Below, one piece after another: positions 15,848 to 24,344 of a stretch of DNA of 64,000 nucleotides (its first letter is position 1; each line of letters starts with the position of its first letter). A program made the position numbers and the translations under genes. The notes beneath the pieces are model-generated. The model searched no databases. It saw nothing but the letters and a program-made list of their open reading frames with translations, and was not told the origin of the DNA. Origin of the DNA: Mesorhizobium sp. INR15 (GTDB lineage Bacteria; Pseudomonadota; Alphaproteobacteria; Rhizobiales; Rhizobiaceae); assembly GCF_015500075.1 (NCBI RefSeq), contig NZ_CP045496.1, positions 4,040,001 through 4,104,000 of the forward strand, given 5' to 3'.

Positions 15848-16842
15848 TCGGCGCCTTCTTCAGGGTCCATGGCCGCTGCCTCGGTGGCCAAAACCTCGAT
15901 CTCCTGGTTCTGTCCACCCACGACCGTGAAATCTTTCTGGTAGATGCGGTCGCGGTTCTTGGCGATGATGGTGTAATCGCCTTCGGCTAGCACCATAGAG
16001 GCGAAGGCGCCGACGGTCTCCTTGATCGGGTCGCCGGATTCATTGAGCAGCGACCAGGATGTGTCGGCGATCGCCTCACCACCAGCCTCGCGCACCAGCT
16101 TCATCGTCATTTCAGCTGCGTGATGCTCGACTGTCGCTTCGGTGAGTTTGCCCGCTTCGACGCGGATATCGGAGCGGATGACGGCGTTGACCGCGCCATA
16201 AGTGGAAACGACATGGTAGACGCCGGCGTTGAGACGCACGACGCTGTTCGGCGCCACGTCGGGGATGATCAGCGCACGGTCGCCATTTGCCTCGGGTTGC
16301 CCTTCATAGATGGAAAAGCGCAGCTTCTTCGGTGGTATACGCACGCCGCCCGACAACACGGCATCGAGCTTGAGGCCGCCGGCATCGAGCACGAGGCTCT
16401 CGCGCTTGGCGTCCTTGCCCACCGTGATGCGCTTGGTGGCGCCGGCCCGGCCATAGGAGGCGTGGACCAGATAGCTGCCGGGCTCGAGCTGGAACACGGC
16501 GGTGCCGCCATGCGCGGAGGCGACCATCGGCAGTTTGCCATTCACCGCTTCGGGCTTGAAGACGCGCCAGACAATGCCGCGCGAAATGTCGGTGCCCTTA
16601 TCGGTCAGCTGGGCCGAGAGGGTAATGGCGCCGCCACCGCCAAGCGCCAGCGGTGTGTCGCTTTTCGGCGTCGCATAGCTTGAAATGCCGGGAAGTTTCA
16701 GGTCGCTAACGCCGTCCGCGTTCTGCGCGAAAGCGACGGAGGACGGCGCCACGAACAGCGCGGCGCAGAGCCAGATCAGGAAAAGACGCAGTGTCCCCTC
16801 AAACATGCCTTGCGTTGAAGCCCATGGCGGTGGCAATTTCAA
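15844..16842 (-). CDS. secreted beta-rich repeat protein, unknown
   Basis: The 332-residue protein has a signal peptide (hydrophobic stretch about 19-38, ending VAFAQ) and then three similar beta-sandwich-like units. Each has a core such as LEPGSYLVHASYG, LNAGVYHVVSTYG and LAEGDYTIIAKN, followed by a strand and a [IV]-x-V-x-x-G turn. The pattern resembles carboxypeptidase-regulatory or Ig-like domains of envelope proteins. The C-terminus is acidic. I do not recognise the family; a periplasmic or surface structural role is inference. It is convergent with the acyltransferase gene. Confidence 0.75.
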   Translation of the reverse strand: MKLPPPWASTQGMFEGTLRLFLIWLCAALFVAPSSVAFAQNADGVSDLKLPGISSYATPKSDTPLALGGGGAITLSAQLTDKGTDISRGIVWRVFKPEAVNGKLPMVASAHGGTAVFQLEPGSYLVHASYGRAGATKRITVGKDAKRESLVLDAGGLKLDAVLSGGVRIPPKKLRFSIYEGQPEANGDRALIIPDVAPNSVVRLNAGVYHVVSTYGAVNAVIRSDIRVEAGKLTEATVEHHAAEMTMKLVREAGGEAIADTSWSLLNESGDPIKETVGAFASMVLAEGDYTIIAKNRDRIYQKDFTVVGGQNQEIEVLATEAAAMDPEEGAD

Positions 16843-16963
16843 GGCTTAAGAGTCTGATCGACCTCTGTTAGACGACTCTTCATCCGGCGCACCCGCGCCA
16901 ATGCCCGAGCCGCTCGAATTCCCGATGGCGCGCTTCAGCTCAAAATTCAGGAGAATTGCGCCC

Positions 16964-17548
16964 ATGGCCTCGCCCATCATCGACTTCCTTTTGACCCGGA
17001 ACTCCGCACCGATCCTCGATCTCAAGGAGCCGGCCCCCAGCGACGCTGATATCGCGACCATGATCGCCGCCGCCGCGCGCGTGCCCGATCACGGCCGGCT
17101 CGAGCCTTGGCGCTTCATCATCTATCGCGGCGAGGCGCGCGCCGAGATCGGCAAGCAACTCGCGGCTCTGGCCGAACAGCGGGAAGGGCCATTGCCCGAC
17201 GGCCGCCGCAACCAGGAACTGGCGCGGTTTTCGCGCGCGCCGCTGGTCATCGGCGTGGTGTCGGTACCGAAAGAGAATCCGAAAATCCCGCAATGGGAAA
17301 TGTTCCTGTCGGGCGGCATGGCGGCGATGAACCTGATGATCGCGGCCAATGCGCTGGGTTATGGCACCAACCTGATCAGCAACTGGTATTCCGATGTGCC
17401 GGAGGGCAGGGCGCTGCTCGGGCTGGCGCCGCAGGAGCGCGTCGTCGGTTTCATCCATATCGGCTCGTACCAAGGCCCGGCGCCGGAGCGTCCACGGCCC
17501 GAGACGGCAAAGCTCTATGCTGACTATTCGGGACCGTGGAAGGGATGA
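16964..17548 (+). CDS. nitroreductase-family oxidoreductase (YdjA-like)
   Basis: The 194-residue flavoprotein shows the nitroreductase pattern: RNSAPILDLKEPAPSDADI, the FMN-binding ARVPDHGRLEPWRF segment (about 43-56), the mid-helix GGMAAMNLMIAANALGYGTN and the C-terminal GFIHIGSYQGP. The short form with HGRLEPWRF is typical of YdjA-like FMN reductases using NAD(P)H. The substrate is unknown. ATG 16964, with AGGAGA 11-16 bases before it, fits the family N-terminus; the open frame starts earlier at 16901. Confidence 0.92.
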   Translation: MASPIIDFLLTRNSAPILDLKEPAPSDADIATMIAAAARVPDHGRLEPWRFIIYRGEARAEIGKQLAALAEQREGPLPDGRRNQELARFSRAPLVIGVVSVPKENPKIPQWEMFLSGGMAAMNLMIAANALGYGTNLISNWYSDVPEGRALLGLAPQERVVGFIHIGSYQGPAPERPRPETAKLYADYSGPWKG

Positions 17549-17686
17549 ACCTTCTCCCGGTCGTCAAAGTCGGGCTCAACATGCGAAAGCGATTCCCCTT
17601 TATTTAAACACGCGCTAAGAGCACGGGCATCGGTGACGCGTTTGGGGTGACGCGTCGACCTTGGGACATTGCGGGGCAGCGGCTAC

Positions 17687-19588
17687 ATGAAGAAACGAGA
17701 TTCGCTGGGAACCCGGCTGCGCTATGCGTTCGACAAGAGCATGGCTGCGGGACCGATCGCGCTAATTGGCTGGCTTGCGGCTCTTTCTCTGGTCATCATC
17801 ATCGCTGCCGCGACTTTCCTCGCTGTGACCCGCATCGCGCCGCAAGGTGGCGAACCGCTTGGCTTTTTAGAAGCGTTCTGGGAATCGCTGATGCGCTCCA
17901 TCGATTCCGGCACGATGGGCGGCGACACCGGCTGGGCTTTCCGTCTTGTCATGCTGGTGGTCACGATTGCGGGTATCTTTGTCCTGTCGACCCTTATCGG
18001 CATCCTGAGCGCCGGCGTCGACGGCAAGCTCAATGAATTGCGCAAGGGCCGTTCGCGGGTGCTGGAGACCGATCACACAATCATCCTCAACTGGTCGCCA
18101 TCGATCTTCGACGTCATTTCCGAACTCGTCATTGCCAATGCCAGCCGCCGCCGCCCGCGCATCGTCGTCATGGCCAATATGGACAAGGTCGAGATGGAGG
18201 ACGAGATCGCGGCCAAGGTTGGCAAACTGGGCAACACGCGCATCATCTGCCGCAGTGGCGATCCGACCGATCTCTACGATCTCGCCATCGTCAATCCGCA
18301 GACCTCGCGGTCGATCATCGTGCTGTCGCCGGACGGCGACGATCCGGATTCACAGGTCATCAAGTCAGTATTGGCGTTGGTCAACGATCCGAGCCGACGC
18401 ACCGACCCCTACAACATCGCCGCCGAGATTCGTGACGGCAAGAATGCCGATGTCGCCCGCGTTGTCGGCGGCGCCGAGGTACAGCTCGTCCTGGCGGACC
18501 AGCTGATCTCGCGCATCGTCGTGCATTCGAGCCGCCAGTCGGGCCTCAGCGGTGTCTATTCGGAACTGCTCGATTTCGACGGCTGCGAAATCTACACGAC
18601 CGAGCAATCTGACCTTGTCGGCAGGACCTTCGGCGAGGCGGTGATGGCCTATGAGCACTGTGCATTGATCGGGCTTTGCGACAGCAACGGACGCGTCTCC
18701 CTCAACCCGCCGTCGGATCAGCTTATCGGCAAGGGCAGCCGCGCCATCATTATCGCGGAGGACGATGCCGCGATAAAGCTGGGGAGCGCCAAGGTCGCGT
18801 TTGATTCGGCGGCCATCGTGAGCCAGCAGCCCATCGAGGCGAAGCCGGAGCGTACGCTGATCCTCGGCTGGAACCGGCGCGGCCCGATCATCACTTATGA
18901 ATTGTCACGCTATGTTGCGCCCGGTTCCACGCTGACCATCGCCGCCGATACGCCCGGCCTTGAGCGGGAAGTTGCCGAGCTGCCCGTGGCCGGCGACAAT
19001 CTGTCGGTCTCCTGCCGTATCACCGACACGTCGAGCAGCACCGCGTTGGCAAGCTTGAACGTTCCTTCCTACGACCACGTGCTTGTGCTCGGCTACAGTG
19101 AAACCATGGCGGCGCAGCCAGCGGATACGCGCACGCTGGTGACGTTGCTGCATCTGCGCAAGATCGCGGATGATGCCGGCCTGCACATCAGCATTGTCAG
19201 CGAGATGATCGACGTGCGCAACCGGGAGCTCGCGGCGGTGACCAAGGCCGATGATTTCGTCGTCAGCAACAGGCTGGTCAGCTTGATGCTGGCGCAGGCC
19301 TCCGAGAACCAGTATCTCGCCGCGATCTTCGATGAGTTGCTCGACGAGAAGGGCTCGGAAATCTACATGCGGCCGGTCGCCGGCTATGTCGCCATCGACA
19401 AGCCGCTGACCTTCTGGACGATCGCGGAATCGGCGCGGTTGCGTGGCGAGATCGCCATAGGCTATCGGCGTATTCGCGCAGGTGACGCTGACCAGCGCGC
19501 GCTGGGCGGCGTCACCGTCAACCCGCTGAAGTCGGAAGCGTTGACCTATCTGCCGGAAGACCGGATCATCGTGCTGGCGCGGGACTGA
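17687..19588 (+). CDS. CASTOR/POLLUX-related ion channel protein
   Basis: The 633-residue protein has two membrane helices (about 22-48 and 84-110) flanking a pore-loop region with SIDSGTMGGDTGW (71-83). A long cytoplasmic part with two RCK/TrkA-N-like nucleotide-binding units follows (from about 130, with TIILNWSPSIFDVI, and again from about 392, with RTLILGWNRRGPII). This is the architecture of plant CASTOR/POLLUX and of their bacterial relatives. A cation channel gated by a cytoplasmic ring is inferred from the family; selectivity is not known. ATG 17687 is preferred over the first codon of the frame at 17669. It is monocistronic by appearance. Confidence 0.88.
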   Translation: MKKRDSLGTRLRYAFDKSMAAGPIALIGWLAALSLVIIIAAATFLAVTRIAPQGGEPLGFLEAFWESLMRSIDSGTMGGDTGWAFRLVMLVVTIAGIFVLSTLIGILSAGVDGKLNELRKGRSRVLETDHTIILNWSPSIFDVISELVIANASRRRPRIVVMANMDKVEMEDEIAAKVGKLGNTRIICRSGDPTDLYDLAIVNPQTSRSIIVLSPDGDDPDSQVIKSVLALVNDPSRRTDPYNIAAEIRDGKNADVARVVGGAEVQLVLADQLISRIVVHSSRQSGLSGVYSELLDFDGCEIYTTEQSDLVGRTFGEAVMAYEHCALIGLCDSNGRVSLNPPSDQLIGKGSRAIIIAEDDAAIKLGSAKVAFDSAAIVSQQPIEAKPERTLILGWNRRGPIITYELSRYVAPGSTLTIAADTPGLEREVAELPVAGDNLSVSCRITDTSSSTALASLNVPSYDHVLVLGYSETMAAQPADTRTLVTLLHLRKIADDAGLHISIVSEMIDVRNRELAAVTKADDFVVSNRLVSLMLAQASENQYLAAIFDELLDEKGSEIYMRPVAGYVAIDKPLTFWTIAESARLRGEIAIGYRRIRAGDADQRALGGVTVNPLKSEALTYLPEDRIIVLARD

Positions 19589-19612
19589 GGCGCACGCTGG
19601 CGGGCGTATGGG

Positions 19613-20494
19613 CTAAGCCGAAATCCCGGCTGCCCTGGCTCGCGCCAGAAGCCTTTCGGCCAGCCGCAGGTGCGGGCGGTCATACATCTTGCCGTCGATG
19701 CCGACGACACCGGGATTGCCTGCAGCCTCGAACGCGGCGACGATTGACGCCGAGTGTTTCACCGCCTCTGCGAAAGGCGTGAAGGCTGCATTGATGACCG
19801 GTACCTGCGCCGGATGGATCGCCATCTTGCCGGTGAACCCGTCGCGCTCCGCCTCGGTGCATTCCGCCTCGAAAGCAGCCATGTCGCGAAAGTTTGGAAA
19901 GACGGTGTCGATCGCGGCGACTTCCGCGGCGCCGGCGGCAAGGATCGTCATGGTGCGGGCGAAGCGGAACACATCAGTGTAGCGGCCGCGTTCATCGCGG
20001 GCGGCACGCGCGCCGATCGATGCCGACAGGTCTTCCGCGCCCCAGGTGAGGCCGGCGAGCCGTGTGTTAGTGCCGGCATAGGTCGCCGCCGCCAGCACGC
20101 CCGCCGCCGTCTCGGTGATGATCGGCAGGACCTTTATCCCACCGTCCGGCAGGCCGTTTTCGGCCTCACGAACCCTGAGTTTTGCCGAGAGGTGTTGCAC
20201 ATCCTGGCCGCTGTTCGACTTCGGTAAGATGATGCCGTCGGGCCTGGCCGCCACCAGCGCCGCCAGGTCATCATCGGTCAGCCCGGTCGACAGGTCGTTG
20301 ACGCGCACGTAGATCGCCGCGCTGGTCTGTTGCCGGTGCCCGACGATGAAATGCGCCGCGATTTCGCGCGCCAAAGCCTTGTTCTGAGGTGCCACGGAAT
20401 CCTCAAGATCGACGATGACCACATCGGCGCCCGCGCCAAAGCCCTTCTCCAGCTTCTTTTCGGAATCGCCAGGGACGAACAGCAGCGAACGCAT
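19613..20494 (-). CDS. HpcH/HpaI/CitE-family CoA-ester lyase
   Basis: The 293-residue TIM-barrel protein carries the CitE/malyl-CoA lyase motifs RSLLFVPGDSEKKLEK (start), DVVIVDLEDSVAPQNK (Asp/Glu acid pair), YVRVNDLSTG (substrate Arg), ILPKSNSGQDV, and GFTGKMAIHPAQV. Enzymes of this group cleave or hydrolyse malyl-CoA, beta-methylmalyl-CoA or citramalyl-CoA with Mg2+. The MaoC-type hydratase gene starts the operon 3 bases upstream, which suggests linked reactions such as hydration of an unsaturated CoA ester followed by cleavage. The exact substrate is not decidable here. Confidence 0.92.
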   Translation of the reverse strand: MRSLLFVPGDSEKKLEKGFGAGADVVIVDLEDSVAPQNKALAREIAAHFIVGHRQQTSAAIYVRVNDLSTGLTDDDLAALVAARPDGIILPKSNSGQDVQHLSAKLRVREAENGLPDGGIKVLPIITETAAGVLAAATYAGTNTRLAGLTWGAEDLSASIGARAARDERGRYTDVFRFARTMTILAAGAAEVAAIDTVFPNFRDMAAFEAECTEAERDGFTGKMAIHPAQVPVINAAFTPFAEAVKHSASIVAAFEAAGNPGVVGIDGKMYDRPHLRLAERLLARARAAGISA

Positions 20495-20497
20495 GCG

Positions 20498-20950
20498 TCA
20501 GGCCACCTTCTTCAGCATCATCGCTTGCCTGATGCATTTGGCGACGAGATCGCCGTTTTGGTTATAGGCCCGATGCTCGAACTCGACGATGCCGCGATCC
20601 GGCTTCGATTTCGATTCTCGCACCGAGATAACCGTGGTCTCGACCCGGATGGTGTCGCCATGAAACACCGGATGCGGAAACACGGTTTCCTTCATGCCGA
20701 GATTGGCGACAGTGGTTCCGACGGTGATGTCGTTGACCGAGATGCCGATCATCAGCCCAAGTGTGAAAAGCGAGTTGACCAGCGGTCTGCCCCATTCGCT
20801 CTTGGAGGCGAAGTCGAAGTCGATATGAAGCGGTTGCGGGTTCAGCGTCATCACCGAAAACAGCATGTTGTCGCTTTCGGTGACGGTCTTGCGCAGCGTG
20901 TGCTGGAAGACATGGCCGACAACGAACTCTTCCAGATAAAGCCCGGCCAT
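20498..20950 (-). CDS. MaoC-family (R)-specific enoyl-CoA hydratase-like protein
   Basis: The 150-residue single hot-dog-fold protein has the hydratase motif with the catalytic Asp and His region SDNMLFSVMTLNPQPLHID (about 26-44), followed by GRPLVNSLFTLGLMIG, GMKETVFPHPVFHGDT and a C-terminal strand pattern typical of MaoC. It likely adds water to a trans-2-enoyl-CoA or mesaconyl-type CoA ester. It is the first gene of a tight two-gene unit with the CitE-like lyase. Its length matches single-domain MaoC proteins rather than the longer mesaconyl-CoA hydratase. Confidence 0.9.
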   Translation of the reverse strand: MAGLYLEEFVVGHVFQHTLRKTVTESDNMLFSVMTLNPQPLHIDFDFASKSEWGRPLVNSLFTLGLMIGISVNDITVGTTVANLGMKETVFPHPVFHGDTIRVETTVISVRESKSKPDRGIVEFEHRAYNQNGDLVAKCIRQAMMLKKVA

Positions 20951-21101
20951 GTCGATCTCCTGTGCTGCTCACGGGTTGATAAGCGCTGCATACGGCGCTC
21001 GCAAGCCAGTTAATGAACATGGTGAACCGTTCGTAAACCATTTCTGCCTACCGTCAGCGTTGGGGCCAGAAGCATTCTGGCAAGGGGCGTAAGCAGGCGG
21101 C

Positions 21102-22223
21102 ATGGTTGTTTCGCATTTCTTGAAATGGATTTACACGGCCAGGGTTTCCGAGCGCGCCGCTGCGGCCAATGCGCTGGCCAGGGCATACGTCAACTCCGAC
21201 CTGCCGTTCGAGGACCGCTGCGCGGCCGAGGCGGCGTTGACGCTGCTGCTGGACGATGCCTCCTCGAAGGTACGGCTGGCAATGGCCGAGGCTCTGTCCA
21301 TGAGCCCTCATGCGCCGCTGCAGATCATCAGCGTGCTCGCATCCGATCAGCCGGAAGTGGCTGGCGTGGTGCTGGCGCGCTCGCCACTGCTTACTGACGC
21401 TGACCTGATCAACCGGGTGGCTTCGAGCCAGAAGGCGACGCAAAAACTAATCGCCGACCGGCCGTCCGTCTCGATGGCATTGTCGGCGGCCATCGCCGAG
21501 GTCGGCGAAGCCGAAGCCTGCGCCGTACTGTTGGCCAATGACGGCGCCGATATCGCCTCGCTCAGCTTCCGCCGCATGGCGGAGCGCCATGGTCATTTGC
21601 CCTTGGTGCGCGAAGCGCTGATTGCCGACCCGCGCCTGCCGGCCGATTGCCGTCATATGCTGCTGGTCAAGCTTGGGGAGACGCTCAAGAGCTCGCCGCT
21701 GGTCATGGCGTTGATGGGCGCCGCGCGCGCCGATCGCGTCATGCGCGACGCCTGTGTCAAGGCTTCGGTGACGCTGATCGAGGGCACGCGCCAGGAGGAA
21801 CACTCCGCTCTGATCGAACATCTGCGCCTGCGCGGCGATCTCACGGCGAGCTTCCTCATTCGCACCATCGCGCATGGCAAGGTCGATTTCTTCGGATCGG
21901 CACTGGTCGCGCTCAGCCAGCAGTCCGAGCCGAGGGTGAGGGCACTGCTGGCGGGTGGCCATGATGTGGCCTTGCAGGCGCTCTTTCGCAGCGCCGGCCT
22001 CGCCGCCGCCACCCATGCCGTCATCCTGCGTTCGCTGAAGATCTGGCGCGAGGTCGCCAACGGCAAACGCGTCGCCGGCGTGCAGGAAGTCAGCTGGCTG
22101 ATGCTCAAAGAGCTGGGCGGGCAGGCCGCCGAAGGCGATCTTGCCGCACTGGTCAAGTCGATCCATCTCGACGCGCTGCGGGAAAATGCCCGTGGCCATG
22201 CGCTGGCGATCGCCGCTGCCTAA
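21102..22223 (+). CDS. DUF2336 protein (HEAT-like helical repeats)
   Basis: The 373-residue, almost all-helical protein matches the rhizobial DUF2336 group: a start with AANALARAYVNSDL, EAALTLLLDDASSKVRLAMAEAL and the recurrent pattern in which helices carry PLL, DADL and VAS turns (LARSPLLTDADLINRVAS). HEAT-like repeats suggest a protein-binding role; no enzymatic residues are seen. The function is unknown. It is transcribed alone, converging on the FUSC gene, with 10 bases between the stops. Confidence 0.85.
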   Translation: MVVSHFLKWIYTARVSERAAAANALARAYVNSDLPFEDRCAAEAALTLLLDDASSKVRLAMAEALSMSPHAPLQIISVLASDQPEVAGVVLARSPLLTDADLINRVASSQKATQKLIADRPSVSMALSAAIAEVGEAEACAVLLANDGADIASLSFRRMAERHGHLPLVREALIADPRLPADCRHMLLVKLGETLKSSPLVMALMGAARADRVMRDACVKASVTLIEGTRQEEHSALIEHLRLRGDLTASFLIRTIAHGKVDFFGSALVALSQQSEPRVRALLAGGHDVALQALFRSAGLAAATHAVILRSLKIWREVANGKRVAGVQEVSWLMLKELGGQAAEGDLAALVKSIHLDALRENARGHALAIAAA

Positions 22224-22233
22224 ACCAAGGCGC

Positions 22234-24300
22234 TCAGGCGCGTTGCTTGGCGTAAAATGCCGGGAAATCCTCCATGGCCGCTGCAATGATCCGCAGCGAG
22301 GCGGCAATCTGCAGCATTTCACCGGTTTCGTTTCGCTGGGCGATGCCTGCCGCGTATTGCCTGGCGACGGCAATGGTCGACGTGTCCGGTTCGCCAGGGG
22401 CTCGAAAGAGCAGTTCTCGCGCCAAACCCCGCAGAAAGGTCGAAATTGAAAGCGCTGTCTCTGGCGGGATTGCTGTGGCCTGCTGGGCGCTCCGCAAGCG
22501 CAGGATTTCAAGGCCAACGGTGACGGCGGCCACGCTGCCGCCGAGAACCGCATCGCCTCTCTTGCCGGCATTTTGCACCAGCGGCATCAGCTGGTTGATC
22601 CGGTCATAGGCAAGGCTCTCGAAGGCCGAGCGTCTTGGCACGCGCTCATGCAGGCAAAGCCGCGCCAGGTCCTCCCGCATCGCCCGCACGATGCGGTTGG
22701 CCGCCAGCCAGGGGTCGGCGGGGAGCACGACGATGAAAACGCCGATCGCCAGAAGGATGCCGACCAGGACCGATGCCGACCCGGCGAAGAATAGGCCGGG
22801 GTCGTAGACCATCGCCTGATGCGGGTTGAGGAAGGCGAGGAAATTGATGGCGAAGGCGGTGGCGACGCCGACATAGCGTGGGTTGGCCATTGCCAGCGCT
22901 GTAGGCACCAGGATCGGCACGACGAAGACCGTGAACCAGGCGAATCCAGGCAAAGCCGGAAGCGCGACCTGGCCGACGAGAAAGGCGAAGGGCAGGGCGA
23001 GCAATGTTCCCCTGAAGAACCCCCAGGAAACTTGCACGGGGTCGGGCCGTGCCGCGAACAGGCTGGAGACGACGGCAACGAGAATGACGGTGCCCGCCGT
23101 TTCGGTCCACTTCGTCGTCAGCCAGAAAGCCGCGACCAGCAGTGTTGCAAGGGCGGCGCGCACCGCGTTGCGCCATGCTCCCTGATGGTCGCGATGCACC
23201 AAAAGGGCAGGTTGCCTGCGGTCACGGGCCGGGCGGACGACGGGTGCGCGCAAGGCATCAAGGCCACGCAGCACCTGCTTCAAGGCTTCGGCGAAGTCGG
23301 CGGCGATTGTGAGGCGCGTGATGGTGCCGACCCTGTCGTCGCCCTGGTCCACCGAGGCATCAGGCATTTGCCGCGCCTTGCCGGCGATGGCATCAAGCCG
23401 TGCCACCCACGGCGTTGTGTCGTCCAGCGCGCCCGGTTTGGCCGCCAGCTCGCTGACCAGGGCCTGCAACTCGCCGCGCACCGGAATGAGAGCCGCGTTT
23501 TTCGGCGCCGCGTGCGAATGCAGCGCACGTGCCGCCGACAGCGCCGACAGAAGCTGGCCGATGGTGCGGCGGACCGGATGCGCACGTGTGGCAAAACTCG
23601 GCGCTTCCAGCCGCGCGTAGGCGCGCATTTCGCCGAGCGTCTGGGTGTCGGCGACCAGCTTGCGGTGGAGTCCGGCGAGGGTTGCCACATCGCCGCCTGA
23701 GAACGCGCCGCCGGCATAGACAGCGAGATCGAGAATGCAGCGTTTCAGCCTCGATATGATGGCGTTGCTGGCCAATTTGGGCAGGATCAGCCGGCTGGTC
23801 AGGCCGGCACAGACGATGCCGAGCACGATCTCGGCGCAGCGGGCGATAGCGAGATCGACGACGAGGTGCGGTTGACCGAAGGCGGGCAGGGCGATGATCA
23901 TCGCGGTATAGCCGGCGAGCGCCGCGCCATAGGCTTCGGGGTTGCGCAGCAGCGACGAGACAAAGGTGCAAAGGCCGATCCAGACGGCCAGTGCTGTCAC
24001 CAGCACCCAGGGACTGGCGCCGAACACGGTGGTGATGCCGACCGCCGCCAGGCCGCCGGCCAAAGTGCCGAGCAACCGGTAGAAACCCTTGGCCAGCACC
24101 ATCCCGGCGACCGGCTGGGCAACGATGAACACCGTCATCATCGCCCATTGCGGGTGGTCGAGCTTGAGGGCATAGGCGGCCAGCAGCGCGATCAAGCCGG
24201 CCGAAACGGTGCGCAGGGCAAAAATCCAGTCCGAGCGCGTCGGCTGCGTCAGCCCGGTAAGCCTTGTATCGACATAGTCTTTCAGCTGCGGCGAGATCAC
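22234..24300 (-). CDS. FUSC-family aromatic-acid-exporter-like membrane protein
   Basis: The 688-residue inner-membrane protein has two clusters of hydrophobic helices: N-terminal (about 25-175, including FALRTVSAGLIALLAAYALKL-like and WVLVTALAVWIGLCTF) and central (about 370-520, including TLLVAAFWL and FAWFTVFVVPILVP). Cytoplasmic, Arg- and Ala-rich helical regions separate them. This tandem arrangement is that of FUSC/AaeB/YccS-type proteins, thought to export aromatic acids or similar compounds. No membrane-fusion partner gene is adjacent, so transport partner and substrate are unknown. Confidence 0.9.
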   Translation of the reverse strand: MISPQLKDYVDTRLTGLTQPTRSDWIFALRTVSAGLIALLAAYALKLDHPQWAMMTVFIVAQPVAGMVLAKGFYRLLGTLAGGLAAVGITTVFGASPWVLVTALAVWIGLCTFVSSLLRNPEAYGAALAGYTAMIIALPAFGQPHLVVDLAIARCAEIVLGIVCAGLTSRLILPKLASNAIISRLKRCILDLAVYAGGAFSGGDVATLAGLHRKLVADTQTLGEMRAYARLEAPSFATRAHPVRRTIGQLLSALSAARALHSHAAPKNAALIPVRGELQALVSELAAKPGALDDTTPWVARLDAIAGKARQMPDASVDQGDDRVGTITRLTIAADFAEALKQVLRGLDALRAPVVRPARDRRQPALLVHRDHQGAWRNAVRAALATLLVAAFWLTTKWTETAGTVILVAVVSSLFAARPDPVQVSWGFFRGTLLALPFAFLVGQVALPALPGFAWFTVFVVPILVPTALAMANPRYVGVATAFAINFLAFLNPHQAMVYDPGLFFAGSASVLVGILLAIGVFIVVLPADPWLAANRIVRAMREDLARLCLHERVPRRSAFESLAYDRINQLMPLVQNAGKRGDAVLGGSVAAVTVGLEILRLRSAQQATAIPPETALSISTFLRGLARELLFRAPGEPDTSTIAVARQYAAGIAQRNETGEMLQIAASLRIIAAAMEDFPAFYAKQRA

Positions 24301-24344
24301 ATGCTGGTCTCCGTGTCAGAAGCGCAAGCTAGACCGGTCGCGGC

